This document shows, piece after piece, positions 24,938-32,312 of a stretch of DNA of 64,000 nt; position 1 is the first letter of the stretch; each line of letters begins with the position of its first letter. This DNA is from Pseudolachnospira sp051055405 (GTDB lineage: Bacteria > Bacillota > Clostridia > Lachnospirales > Lachnospiraceae): NCBI RefSeq assembly GCF_051055405.1, contig NZ_CP167068.1, positions 2,356,001-2,420,000 on the forward strand. The letters run 5' to 3'. A model generated the notes under the pieces. That model was not told the origin of the DNA and ran no database searches. It saw only the letters and a program-made list of their open reading frames with translations. The translations under genes and the position numbers were made by a program.

Positions 24938-25333
24938 TGGGAAATCCTCCTTTTCTCTAAGGTAAGTGCCGTCCTTCGGACTCTCGCAATCTACCGCTTT
25001 CCTTCTTCTTTGAAAGCCGAGCGCGGCCGCCATCGGCGGCATCTTCCGTTCGCGCTCGTGCGCATCCTTAGCGGAGCGCTTTTTTATTCTATAGGAAATT
25101 CCAACGGAATTTCCTATAGAATAAAAAAGACGAGTCCTTTGCTGTTTTTATAACAACAAAGTCTCGCCATTTCATCACAAAGCCGGATTCGAAAATCGTA
25201 TTGACGGCTAAGCAAACATAGAAAATATCTCTATGCAAGCTACTCCCTTTTTCGTCTCATTATGCTGTTTTTCTTGTCAACGGTATTATATACAATAAAT
25301 GGGATTTCGTCAATAGCCTGCAAAAACTCCGCT
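24938..25333. other. 396-base intergenic region with repeat
   Basis: This region lies between the exchanger gene and the XRE gene and holds no supported gene. It contains GTCCTTCGGACTCTCGCAATC near 24970 (a variant recurs near 35590), a dispersed repeat copy (25016-25127) and an imperfect hairpin after it (GACGAGTCCTTTG...CAAAGTCTCGCC) that may terminate the toxin-antitoxin transcript. Confidence 0.65.
25016..25127. repeat. Dispersed repeat with perfect 21-bp palindrome
   Basis: A GC-rich left part (GCCGAGCGCGGCCGCCATCG) is followed by the core CGTGCGCATCCTTAGCGGAG and a perfect inverted repeat, 25081-25101 against 25107-25127, with a five-base loop CAACG. The palindrome matches the copy at 19664-19710 in both arms; only the last loop base differs. 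Confidence 0.8.
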
Positions 25334-25987
25334 TCATGTTTGTTTAAAATTGTAATCCAACAGATCCTCCACACGGCAGCCCAGCGCATTGGCAAGAGAG
25401 ATGACCGCCTGCGCAGACGCTTTTCCTATCTCCTTTGTGCCAAGTTCATACTGCTGCAGTGTGCGGAGATTGACGCCCGACTTTTCGGCAAGTTCTCTTT
25501 GCGAGTATCCGCTCTTTTTTCTTTGTTCCTGTAGTTTAGTTGTCTGCTTCTTTCGCCGCAATATGGCGTTTACGGTATCTACAAACTTTTCTTCTGCCGC
25601 TTCATGGTGCGTGGAGTACAGTTTCAGCACTTCCGTCATCGAGATATTTGCGTGTATATCCTTAAACGATTGAGCAGTGTACCACTGGTAAAACGCAAGA
25701 ATCCAGCCGCTCCAGTATTCTGCCGATGCGTCATATTCGATTTGCGCCTCCGGGAAGTCTATAGCAATTCCGGATTTTGAACATACCTCTATAACAAGTT
25801 CTGTTCCTGAAAAACCCGAAACAACCTTTGGATTACCTTTACCAAACTTATCCGCATAGCCGCTGGCAATGAACAGTTCCATAAAAGCGTCCGGTTTCAT
25901 CTTGCAGGCGTTTACGGCATAGTCAAAAGCTTCGCCTAAATTAGTCATGGCGTCATGCAGATACTGTTCAGCGTAAGCGTGGATCAT
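25334..25987 (-). CDS. XRE-family DNA-binding antitoxin-like protein
   Basis: This 217-residue protein has a C-terminal Cro/CI-type helix-turn-helix (YSQRELAEKSGVNLRTLQQY, near residues 160-200) and an N-terminal helical domain of unknown type (AFDYAVNACKMKPDAFMELF, GYADKFGKGNPKVVSGFSGT). Its start lies 20 bases inside the upstream DUF3990 gene, with GGAGATAAAGCC before it, so the two are translationally coupled. Pairing of a DUF3990-type protein with a DNA-binding partner is typical of toxin-antitoxin operons. It probably neutralises its partner through the N-terminal domain and represses the operon through the two operators at 26661-26706. Confidence 0.75.
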   Translation of the reverse strand: MIHAYAEQYLHDAMTNLGEAFDYAVNACKMKPDAFMELFIASGYADKFGKGNPKVVSGFSGTELVIEVCSKSGIAIDFPEAQIEYDASAEYWSGWILAFYQWYTAQSFKDIHANISMTEVLKLYSTHHEAAEEKFVDTVNAILRRKKQTTKLQEQRKKSGYSQRELAEKSGVNLRTLQQYELGTKEIGKASAQAVISLANALGCRVEDLLDYNFKQT

Positions 25988-26645
25988 TTGGCTTTATCTC
26001 CTCTCGTATAATATCCCGCATGAAAATCCTGTCCAAATCCTCGTTTTCCAGTTCTCTATTGTATGCTTCTCTTGCCTCGTCATCTCTTACCTTACGCTTT
26101 GCATAATAAAGCGTATTATCCGCAATTTCATAGTCCAGAAAGCGGATTGTTTCAAATGCTTTTTGCGATTTCAAAACAAACTGCTCACCGAGCTTTCCGA
26201 GTTTCATGGCATAACCCAACTGCTTCAGCGATATCTCATTGTTCACAAAAGAGCGTGCAAAGGAAAAGTAAGAATCGTCCGCACGATATCCTACAATGAC
26301 ATCATAAGACTGAAACGCCGGAAGAAAATTTTGAATCAGATAGTCTTTTCCTCGTTTTGCAAGTGGGGTGGATAATCTTGCTTTCCGATGAAGCATCAAA
26401 ATGGCAAGCCAGTTCAGTATCATAAAATCATCCGAAGAAAGGTTCAGTACCGTTAAATCAGAAAGGTCGATTTCGTACCGATTGGCAAAACCGTCTGCAT
26501 TTTCGCTGCACGCCCATTCTTTGGCAAGTTCAATATGCTCTGTGCAGTAAAAGCCTTTTCCATAATCATTGTATGCTTTTCCCTTATCGAAAATGGGATG
26601 TTCAATGATACTGGGTGAACCGTGATATAAAATAAGTGTGCTCAT
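25968..26645 (-). CDS. DUF3990-type protein, putative ADP-ribosyltransferase-fold toxin
   Basis: This 225-residue protein begins MSTLILYHGSPSIIEHPIFD and has the motif NDYGKGFYCTEHIELAKEWA. Both segments fit the DUF3990 family, which I relate to the ADP-ribosyltransferase fold: the His-Gly-Ser strand, then the G-x-GFY-x-T strand, then a later acidic residue. The remaining half (about 120-225) is helical and charged, ending EEIKPNDPRLR. A transferase that modifies a cellular target would be a plausible toxin, but activity is not shown. It is the first gene of a two-gene operon with its own regulated promoter. AGGAGAGA precedes the ATG. Base composition is more AT-rich than the neighbouring metabolic genes, in line with transfer. 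Confidence 0.75.
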   Translation of the reverse strand: MSTLILYHGSPSIIEHPIFDKGKAYNDYGKGFYCTEHIELAKEWACSENADGFANRYEIDLSDLTVLNLSSDDFMILNWLAILMLHRKARLSTPLAKRGKDYLIQNFLPAFQSYDVIVGYRADDSYFSFARSFVNNEISLKQLGYAMKLGKLGEQFVLKSQKAFETIRFLDYEIADNTLYYAKRKVRDDEAREAYNRELENEDLDRIFMRDIIREEIKPNDPRLR

Positions 26646-26660
26646 TTTTTATCTCTCCTA

Positions 26661-26714
26661 TACTTCCACAGAGGTAGCTTTCTATACTATACCTCCACAG
26701 AAGTAGTTTGTCAA
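26661..26714 (-). promoter_or_regulatory. Promoter with twin operators of the DUF3990/XRE operon
   Basis: On the minus strand, TTGACA (26709-26714) and TATAGT (26686-26691) are 17 bases apart. Two 17-base sites, TACTTCCACAGAGGTAG at 26661-26677 and TACCTCCACAGAAGTAG at 26690-26706, are mirror variants of one dyad, ACYTC-N4-GARGT, with centres 29 bases apart. The second fills the spacer and overlaps the -10 by two bases; the first lies in the start region. Binding of the XRE protein would block polymerase. Confidence 0.8.
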
Positions 26715-26878
26715 GAGGCCAGCAAAATTTAATTCTGCACTGGAATTTAAATCAGGATGAGGACGAACTTTTGTTACGCCGAACCGGGACACACACAGAC
26801 TTATTTGAAATGTAGTATGTAAAGCCGTGTCCGTAAATCCGCCCAATCCCCTCTCTCATCCACCCCATTTTTAGACAT

Positions 26879-26914
26879 CAAAAAACCCCGTAGACCGCAT
26901 ATCTACGAGGTTTT
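26879..26914 (-). terminator. Intrinsic terminator after tRNA-Trp
   Basis: On the minus strand, AAAACCTCGTAGA and TCTACGGGGTTTT form a 13-bp stem with one G-U pair and a 7-base loop, with the T run continuing after it. It lies 9 bases downstream of the tRNA 3' end. Confidence 0.85.
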
Positions 26915-26922
26915 CCTTTTCC

Positions 26923-26993
26923 CAGGGGCAGTAAGAGTCGAACTCACATCGACGGTTTTGGAGACCGCTGTTCTGCCATTGAACTATGCCCCT
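26923..26993 (-). tRNA. trnW: tRNA-Trp (CCA anticodon)
   Basis: The minus strand folds into a 71-base cloverleaf. The acceptor stem pairs AGGGGCA with TGCCCCT and the discriminator base is G. The D arm contains TAGTTCAATGGCAGAAC. The anticodon stem-loop CGGTCTCCAAAACCG carries anticodon CCA. The T arm contains GTTCGACTC. CCA is not encoded. It has its own promoter (27012-27040) and terminator (26879-26914), so it is an independent unit downstream of radA. Confidence 0.95.
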
Positions 26994-27011
26994 AAAATGA
27001 CCTGCCTACTA

Positions 27012-27040
27012 TTTATATCATAATCTGACAGGTCTGTCAA
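27012..27040 (-). promoter_or_regulatory. Promoter of tRNA-Trp
   Basis: On the minus strand, TTGACA and TATAAA are separated by 17 bases, immediately after the radA stop. The predicted start is about 12 bases before the mature tRNA. Confidence 0.8.
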
Positions 27041-27046
27041 CTATTT

Positions 27047-28426
27047 TTAGCTTTTTGCCAGAGCAGCCATGGCCTCCTGAACATTCTTTACGCCGATCAA
27101 CCGAATCGGAAACTTCCTCTTGATGGCTTCCAAATTGCTTTTGGGCAAAATACAGGCTTCAAACCCCAATTTTACCGCCTCACTCACCCGCTGTTCCGCC
27201 ATGTTGACGGCGCGCACCTCACCGGACAATCCGACTTCCCCAAACACCAATAGTTGATCGCTGACCGGCGTATCCTGGTAGCTGGAAACCAGGGCCGTCA
27301 CAATCCCCAAATCCAAAGATGGTTCTGAAATCCGCATACCTCCCGCAATATTTACATAGGCATCGCACTCGGATAACCGAAGGCCCAAACGTTTTTCCAA
27401 CACAGCCATCAGCAGATTCACTCGATTATAGTCCGTTCCAGCAGCCGTACGGCGGGGTACGCCGAAATTTGTCCGGCAGACCAAAGCCTGAATTTCCAGA
27501 AGAATCGGGCGGGTGCCTTCCATGGCGCATGCCACCACAGAACCGGAAGCCTCTTCCGGGCGCCCGCTCAGCAAAAATTCCGATGGATTTTTCACCTCCT
27601 GGAGCCCATTCTCCGCCATCTCAAACACGCCGATCTCATTGGTAGAGCCAAAACGGTTTTTGACTCCACGGAGAATCCGGTAAGAAGCGTTTCGATCTCC
27701 CTCAAAGTAAAGCACCGTGTCCACCATATGCTCCAACATTCGCGGTCCTGCCACAGTCCCTTCCTTGGTTACATGGCCGACAATAAAGATGGTGATTCCC
27801 AGCCCCTTCGCCAACTGTAACAGAACATTGGTAGACTCTCGTACTTGCCCTACGCTGCCTGGCGCGCCGGAAACCTCCTCCCGGTATATGGTCTGAATAG
27901 AATCAATAATCACCACCTCCGGCCGATGCTTGTCCAGCACATGGGCAATCGTATCCAAGCTGGTCTCGCAAAGGAATGTCAGATCGCCCGTAAAGGTTCC
28001 CATTCGATCCGCCCGCAGACGAATCTGTTTTAAGGATTCTTCCCCGGAAATATAGAGTACCTTTCTTCCATTCATAGCCAGATTCCGGCAAACCTGCAAG
28101 AGCAAGGTGGACTTTCCGATTCCAGGATCGCCGCCCACTAAAAGCAACGACGCCGGCACAATTCCTCCTCCTAAAACGCCGTCCAGCTCCGCAAACCCCG
28201 TCGAAATCCGATCTTCCCGCTCTACGGAAACGGCCTCCAAGCGGCATGGCTCTACTGCTGCCAAACCAAGAGGCCCGGATACTTTTCCCGGATGCTTATC
28301 CATAGCTGCCGTCGGCGCTTCCACAAACGCATTCCAAGCTTTACAAGCAGGGCACTGGCCCATCCATTTGCTTGATTCATAGCCGCACTCTTTACAAAAA
28401 AATGCTGTCGTCTTACTTTTTGCCAT
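27047..28426 (-). CDS. radA: DNA repair protein RadA
   Basis: This 459-residue ATPase helps process branched recombination intermediates by driving branch migration. The N-terminal C4 zinc finger (FFCKECGYESSKWMGQCPAC) is complete. Next come the Walker A motif LVGGDPGIGKSTL, the Walker B region EVVIIDSIQTIY, the RadA-specific KNRFGSTNEIGVF and a C-terminal Lon-protease-like domain (LDLGIVTALVSSYQDTPV, LVFGEVGLSGEVRAV). The length is as expected. Its start overlaps the ispD end by 14 bases, and GAGGAGCAGGATC precedes the ATG. The gene order places it last in the large minus-strand block before tRNA-Trp. Confidence 0.96.
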   Translation of the reverse strand: MAKSKTTAFFCKECGYESSKWMGQCPACKAWNAFVEAPTAAMDKHPGKVSGPLGLAAVEPCRLEAVSVEREDRISTGFAELDGVLGGGIVPASLLLVGGDPGIGKSTLLLQVCRNLAMNGRKVLYISGEESLKQIRLRADRMGTFTGDLTFLCETSLDTIAHVLDKHRPEVVIIDSIQTIYREEVSGAPGSVGQVRESTNVLLQLAKGLGITIFIVGHVTKEGTVAGPRMLEHMVDTVLYFEGDRNASYRILRGVKNRFGSTNEIGVFEMAENGLQEVKNPSEFLLSGRPEEASGSVVACAMEGTRPILLEIQALVCRTNFGVPRRTAAGTDYNRVNLLMAVLEKRLGLRLSECDAYVNIAGGMRISEPSLDLGIVTALVSSYQDTPVSDQLLVFGEVGLSGEVRAVNMAEQRVSEAVKLGFEACILPKSNLEAIKRKFPIRLIGVKNVQEAMAALAKS

Positions 28427-29129
28427 GATCCTGCTCCTCTCCTTCCCCTGCTTGCAACTCTAAAAAGCGCTCTGCCAATGCCAAATCTTCCCCGGTCGTC
28501 ACCTTAATATTGGAATACTCGCCTTCCACCAGCTTTACCGGCAAACCAGCCAATTCCAGAAGCATACAATCGTCTGTAATTTCCAGATTTCCCCGCTCCT
28601 TTTCATGAGCAGATAGCAGTACCTCTTTCTGAAAACATTGAGGGGTCTGAACAATCCAGGTATCCGCCCGTCTAGTTGTACTGACTACGATCCCTTCCGT
28701 ATTTGACAATTTAATCGTATCCTTGGAACGGACAGCTATGGTAGCTCCCGGATAGAACGCCATCTGTTCGATACAATCCCGAATATACCGCTCCGTCAGC
28801 ATGGGACGGGCGCCGTCTTGGATCAGAACAATTTCGCCTCCCGCGGCTTTTAAGGCATGGTAAACCGACTCCTGCCTGGTGGCCCCTCCTAGTACCATTT
28901 GAACTGGCTTTTTCGTGCGAATAAGGAATTTCTGAATCTCTTTCTCGTCTTCCTTCCGAACTACAATCACCAACTCATCTACCAGAGGACTGGCTTCCAG
29001 CGCCCTTCGACTGTACTCTAAAATCGGCAGTCCATTTGCCTCCACATATACCTTATTTTTTGCGCCTCCAAAACGTGAGCCGCTGCCGCCCGCCAAAAGC
29101 ACGGCGGTCACTCGTTTTTCTTGAAACAT
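28413..29129 (-). CDS. ispD: 2-C-methyl-D-erythritol 4-phosphate cytidylyltransferase
   Basis: This enzyme attaches CMP to methylerythritol phosphate, the third step of the non-mevalonate isoprenoid pathway. The 238-residue product shows the nucleotide-binding VTAVLLAGGSGSRFGGAKNK, GGATRQESVYHAL, IQDGARPMLTERYI, QTPQCFQKEVL and ITDDCMLLE. The usual GxGxRMG becomes GSGSRFGG, a tolerated change. AGGAGATTGGG precedes the ATG. IspE and IspF are encoded a few genes upstream on the same strand, so three pathway steps lie within 4.4 kb. Confidence 0.95.
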   Translation of the reverse strand: MFQEKRVTAVLLAGGSGSRFGGAKNKVYVEANGLPILEYSRRALEASPLVDELVIVVRKEDEKEIQKFLIRTKKPVQMVLGGATRQESVYHALKAAGGEIVLIQDGARPMLTERYIRDCIEQMAFYPGATIAVRSKDTIKLSNTEGIVVSTTRRADTWIVQTPQCFQKEVLLSAHEKERGNLEITDDCMLLELAGLPVKLVEGEYSNIKVTTGEDLALAERFLELQAGEGEEQDHGKK

Positions 29130-29169
29130 CCCAATCTCCTACTGCCAAGACATATTACCTATTAGTGAA

Positions 29170-29236
29170 TAAAAAGCCTGCCCTCGTATGTCTCTCAGGA
29201 AATGAGATTCCCTTTTTCTTGACATACGGGGACAGA
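29170..29236 (-). terminator. Large stem-loop terminator after the zinc-ribbon gene
   Basis: On the minus strand, TGTCCCCGTATGTC pairs with GACATACGAGGGCA (one mismatch, one G-U) across a 28-base loop that itself holds TCTCATTTCCTGAGA. A TTTTTATT run follows. It separates the upstream genes from ispD-radA, so these last two may have a promoter of their own or depend on readthrough. Confidence 0.7.
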
Positions 29237-29304
29237 CACAGCTGACTTTCATTCACAGTAACGACGCCGGAAGGCATCCTATCCGCTTGGAAAGAATTTC
29301 GCTT

Positions 29305-30063
29305 TTATTTCAACTTTCTTCCACACTCGCCGCAAAAGATATCGCTTTCATCAACCGGGCTTCCACACCCAGGACACACGGAAGGATCTGCTTTTGACTC
29401 CATCGGCTCATCAAATACAATCCCCGCGCCGATGGTAGACGTCGTCTGCGGCTCTACCGGCTCGCCGGCAGGAATCACTTGAGGCTCTATCGATTCATTA
29501 GACGGTTCAGCCGGAACGCTGGCAGGAATTACCTGAGGCTCTATCGATTCACTAGACGGTTCAGCCGGAACGCTGGCAGGAATCACCTGGGGCTCCACCG
29601 GTTCGCTGACAGGCGCGGCCTGATTCCCCTCGAAAACCTGCGGCTGGCTATAAGGCGACGCCATCCCCGGCTGTCCATATGGGGCATTCTGAGGCACCGC
29701 CTGGCCCTGAGGCGTAATCCGGCATCCGCAGTATCCGCAAAATTGGCTGTCTCTCGGAACCTCCGCATGGCAATTCGGGCATACCTTCACTCCTTTGATT
29801 GCCTGGATCTGCATGCGCAGCGCATCCGCCTGCTCCATGGCCTGACGGATATTCGCGCACTGGGCGGCAAAGGGGTCGTCTCCGTCCTCCTTGTGGGCCT
29901 GATAATAGTAATAACCAATTTCCATATAGGAATCATTGATTTTCTGATTGCACTGATTGATCTGCTTATTCAAATCGGATACTTCTGCCATATCTTTTGC
30001 CTTTTGGGCAACACCTTTGCTTTTGCTGGAAATCGTCTCTCCAATCTTGTCAAAAAAAGCCAT
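29305..30063 (-). CDS. Double zinc-ribbon protein with 18-residue tandem repeats
   Basis: This 252-residue cytosolic protein begins MAFFDKIGETISSKSKGVAQ and has a helical N-terminal part (about 1-90) rich in Gln, Asn and Tyr. The first four-cysteine ribbon follows (CPNCHAEVPRDSQFCGYCG), then a Pro/Glu/Val-rich linker, then a second ribbon at the C-terminus (CPGCGSPVDESDIFCGECG). The linker has 18-residue repeats of the form ASVPAEPSSESIEPQVIP. AAGGAGGAGATAAG precedes the ATG. The N-terminal helices resemble those of small zinc-ribbon proteins common in Clostridia, but no function is known to me. Confidence 0.75.
   Translation of the reverse strand: MAFFDKIGETISSKSKGVAQKAKDMAEVSDLNKQINQCNQKINDSYMEIGYYYYQAHKEDGDDPFAAQCANIRQAMEQADALRMQIQAIKGVKVCPNCHAEVPRDSQFCGYCGCRITPQGQAVPQNAPYGQPGMASPYSQPQVFEGNQAAPVSEPVEPQVIPASVPAEPSSESIEPQVIPASVPAEPSNESIEPQVIPAGEPVEPQTTSTIGAGIVFDEPMESKADPSVCPGCGSPVDESDIFCGECGRKLK
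29467..29610. repeat. 54-base tandem repeat inside the zinc-ribbon gene
   Basis: Units 29467-29520 and 29521-29574 differ at only three bases. A third, partial and more divergent unit follows. The period of 54 bases equals 18 codons, so copy-number change would keep the frame. The near-identity points to recent duplication. Confidence 0.85.
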
Positions 30064-30148
30064 CTTATCTCCTCCTTGAATGATTTTCATTTCTAAACGT
30101 CACCGCTTCCTGGTAAAAGGAAGCAGCAAACATGGACTCCCCATTTCT

Positions 30149-30631
30149 TTAAGACTCTGTCACCACATCGGCGGTTTTCGCTCTTGCTACACGGATAAGG
30201 TCTTCCGCTTTTAGCTCCAGCTGACTGCCAAGCCTGCCGCCGCTGACCACAATCTTCTCCCTTGCCTCAGCCGAGGCATCCACAATGGTAGGGAACTGTT
30301 TTTTCATCCCGATGGAAGTGCAGCCTCCCCGGACATAACCGGTCAGCGGCGTCAATTCCTTTAACGGAAGCATTTCTATGGATTTCTCGCCAGCCGCCTT
30401 CGCCGCTTTCTTCAGATCAAGTTCCGCCTCAATCGGAATCACAAATACATAGTGCTCCCGGCTCTTTCCAACCGTAACCAAGGTCTTATAAACCAGGTCG
30501 TGAGGCAGCCCCAAAATATCGGCGATCTGTATTCCATCGGTAAATTCTGTGCACTCATAGGAATACGCCTTATATTCCACTTTATTCTTTTCCAATAAAC
30601 GCATTGCATTGGTCTTTGCTTCTTTTCCCAT
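30149..30631 (-). CDS. ybaK: YbaK-type aminoacyl-tRNA deacylase
   Basis: This 160-residue editing enzyme of the YbaK/ProX family is predicted to hydrolyse mischarged Cys-tRNA(Pro). It begins MGKEAKTNAMRLLEKNKVEY and has the family segments DILGLPHDLVYKTLV with the conserved Lys, HYVFVIPIEAELDLKKAAKA, and GYVRGGCTSIGMKKQFPTIVD, where the GxxSPxG pattern reads GGCTSIGM. GGAGAATTCG precedes the ATG at 30631. The first 50 bases overlap the end of the HAD phosphatase gene in another frame, an unusually long overlap that argues for coupled translation. Confidence 0.92.
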   Translation of the reverse strand: MGKEAKTNAMRLLEKNKVEYKAYSYECTEFTDGIQIADILGLPHDLVYKTLVTVGKSREHYVFVIPIEAELDLKKAAKAAGEKSIEMLPLKELTPLTGYVRGGCTSIGMKKQFPTIVDASAEAREKIVVSGGRLGSQLELKAEDLIRVARAKTADVVTES

Positions 30632-31460
30632 CGAATTCTCCTCGCAATACCATTTTTTCAATCACAACAGCTACTCCATCGTGATCGTTGTCCGCCGTCA
30701 CAACATCCGCCGCGGCTTTCAAACTATCCGAACTATTGTCCACCGCTGCGCCGACTCCCGCATAAAGAATCATATCCCGGTCGTTGTCTGCATTTCCGCA
30801 AGCTAAGATTTCCTCTCTTGAAATGCCAAGGAATTCCGAAAGCCACGCAAGTGCAGAGGCTTTCCCGGCTGTCTTGTTTCCAATTTCCACCAGATGAGGT
30901 ACAGACGAAGTTACATAAAGACCTCCCAAAGCCGCAAGTCTCGCTTCTATCTCTCGCTTAAATTCCACGTCCGCAGCCAAAATATCAATGGCATCCACCC
31001 GAGTTCGATTCTCCCGGATAAATTCCCGGATATGCTCCACCGGCCGCCTCGTCCTTCGAATATATGGAAAAGAACCCGGAGGCGCCCCAAAGGCAGCCGG
31101 GTTCTCCACATATTCCCGGCTCGCATAGGGTACCCCGTCCACAAAGCCCTCCAGCGAAACTGGATAAGGCTCCATCAGTTCCAAGATTTCCAGCACTTTT
31201 TCCTCTTCCATACAATTCCGGTACAGACAAGTTCCATCCAACATACGGCTGATTGCCGCTCCGTTGGAACTGATCGCATATTCCAGCCCTTGTATTTCCC
31301 GCAGGCAAAGCGGCAAAGAGTGAAAAGAACGTCCGCTGGCCACCACCACATGAACGCCCCGCTTGATTGCTTCTTTTAACGCTTTTTTCGTCCGATCTGA
31401 CAGCGTTCCATCGCTCCGAAGAGTCGTGCCGTCCAAATCCAGGGCAATCAGGCGAATCAT
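30582..31460 (-). CDS. Cof-type HAD-superfamily phosphatase
   Basis: This 292-residue hydrolase has all four HAD motifs: I, ALDLDGTTL with nucleophile Asp; II, VVVASGRSF; III, a Lys near NKTAGKASALAW; and IV, ILACGNADNDRDMILYAG. The C2 cap domain between motifs II and III places it in the Cof/YwpJ group that dephosphorylates sugar phosphates or flavin/pyridoxal phosphates. Substrate cannot be predicted. The last residues (EFDGKRSKDQCNAFIGKE) run into the ybaK gene. It overlaps the ispE stop as ATGA. Confidence 0.92.
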   Translation of the reverse strand: MIRLIALDLDGTTLRSDGTLSDRTKKALKEAIKRGVHVVVASGRSFHSLPLCLREIQGLEYAISSNGAAISRMLDGTCLYRNCMEEEKVLEILELMEPYPVSLEGFVDGVPYASREYVENPAAFGAPPGSFPYIRRTRRPVEHIREFIRENRTRVDAIDILAADVEFKREIEARLAALGGLYVTSSVPHLVEIGNKTAGKASALAWLSEFLGISREEILACGNADNDRDMILYAGVGAAVDNSSDSLKAAADVVTADNDHDGVAVVIEKMVLRGEFDGKRSKDQCNAFIGKE

Positions 31461-32302
31461 CGATTCACTGCCTCGCAGGAATAAACCTGATACTCTTTTT
31501 TCAAATCCTCATAGGCTTGGTCGCGCATCGCGGCATCCTTAAAGATACCGTAAACACAGGACCCGGACCCTGTCATCAAGCTGGCGGAAGCGCCATATTC
31601 CACCAACAAGGCTTTCAATTCCTGAAGTCGATCTCTATCTGGGACAACCTCCTCAAAAACATTGTAAAGATTGTCGCAGATCTCCGACAAATTTCCCGTC
31701 TCCAATCCTCGTTTCACCTGATCCGTCAGGCGCTCCTGGGACAAGTTTCCAGACTCATCTAATTTTTGATACATACTAGCCGTGCTGAAAAGTTCTTTCG
31801 GCTGAAGTAAAAGCAAGGGGTATTCCATCTCCGTATCAATTAAGGACAGCTGATCTCCGATCCCGGTTCCAACGGCAGCGCGGGAAAGCATACAAGCCGG
31901 CACATCCGCTCCAAGGCCCGCTCCAAGCTCCATCATTTCCTTACGCCCCAGTTGAAGGCCAAACATCTGATTTACCGCACGAATCAAAGCGGCTACATCC
32001 GCACTCCCGCCGCCAAGTCCAGAGCCATAGGGAATTCTCTTTTCCAAATGAACCCGGAGACCGCCAATTCCCGGATAACGCTCCAAAAGCCTCTCATACA
32101 TACGATATACCAGATTGTCCTCGTTTTCCAGTTCTTTTACCGTGCAGGTAAACTCCAAACCAGGCTCAGCCTTCTTCTCCACAGTCAAAATATCGCTCAG
32201 AGAAATCGGCTGAAAAATCAATTCCAAATCGTGATAACCATCCTCTCTGCGCCCAAACACATTTAGGGTCAAATTGATCTTTCCTCTTGCTTCTACCTTC
32301 AT
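31457..32302 (-). CDS. ispE: 4-diphosphocytidyl-2-C-methyl-D-erythritol kinase
   Basis: This GHMP-family kinase phosphorylates the 2-hydroxyl of CDP-methylerythritol, the fourth step of the non-mevalonate pathway. The 281-residue product shows the substrate-binding start MKVEARGKINLTLNVFGRRE, DGYHDLELIFQPI, the glycine-rich ATP loop IPYGSGLGGGSADVAALI, GADVPACML and C-terminal MTGSGSCVYGIF. GAGGAGGCAGTA precedes the ATG. It directly follows ispF. Confidence 0.96.
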   Translation of the reverse strand: MKVEARGKINLTLNVFGRREDGYHDLELIFQPISLSDILTVEKKAEPGLEFTCTVKELENEDNLVYRMYERLLERYPGIGGLRVHLEKRIPYGSGLGGGSADVAALIRAVNQMFGLQLGRKEMMELGAGLGADVPACMLSRAAVGTGIGDQLSLIDTEMEYPLLLLQPKELFSTASMYQKLDESGNLSQERLTDQVKRGLETGNLSEICDNLYNVFEEVVPDRDRLQELKALLVEYGASASLMTGSGSCVYGIFKDAAMRDQAYEDLKKEYQVYSCEAVNR

Positions 32303-32312
32303 TACTGCCTCC

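Noticed and set aside
25262..25534. 90-codon plus-strand frame
   Set aside because: It is antisense to the helix-turn-helix part of the XRE gene and has no supporting motif.
29467..29610. CRISPR-like array from the 54-base repeats
   Set aside because: The units are contiguous without spacers and keep the reading frame of a zinc-ribbon protein.
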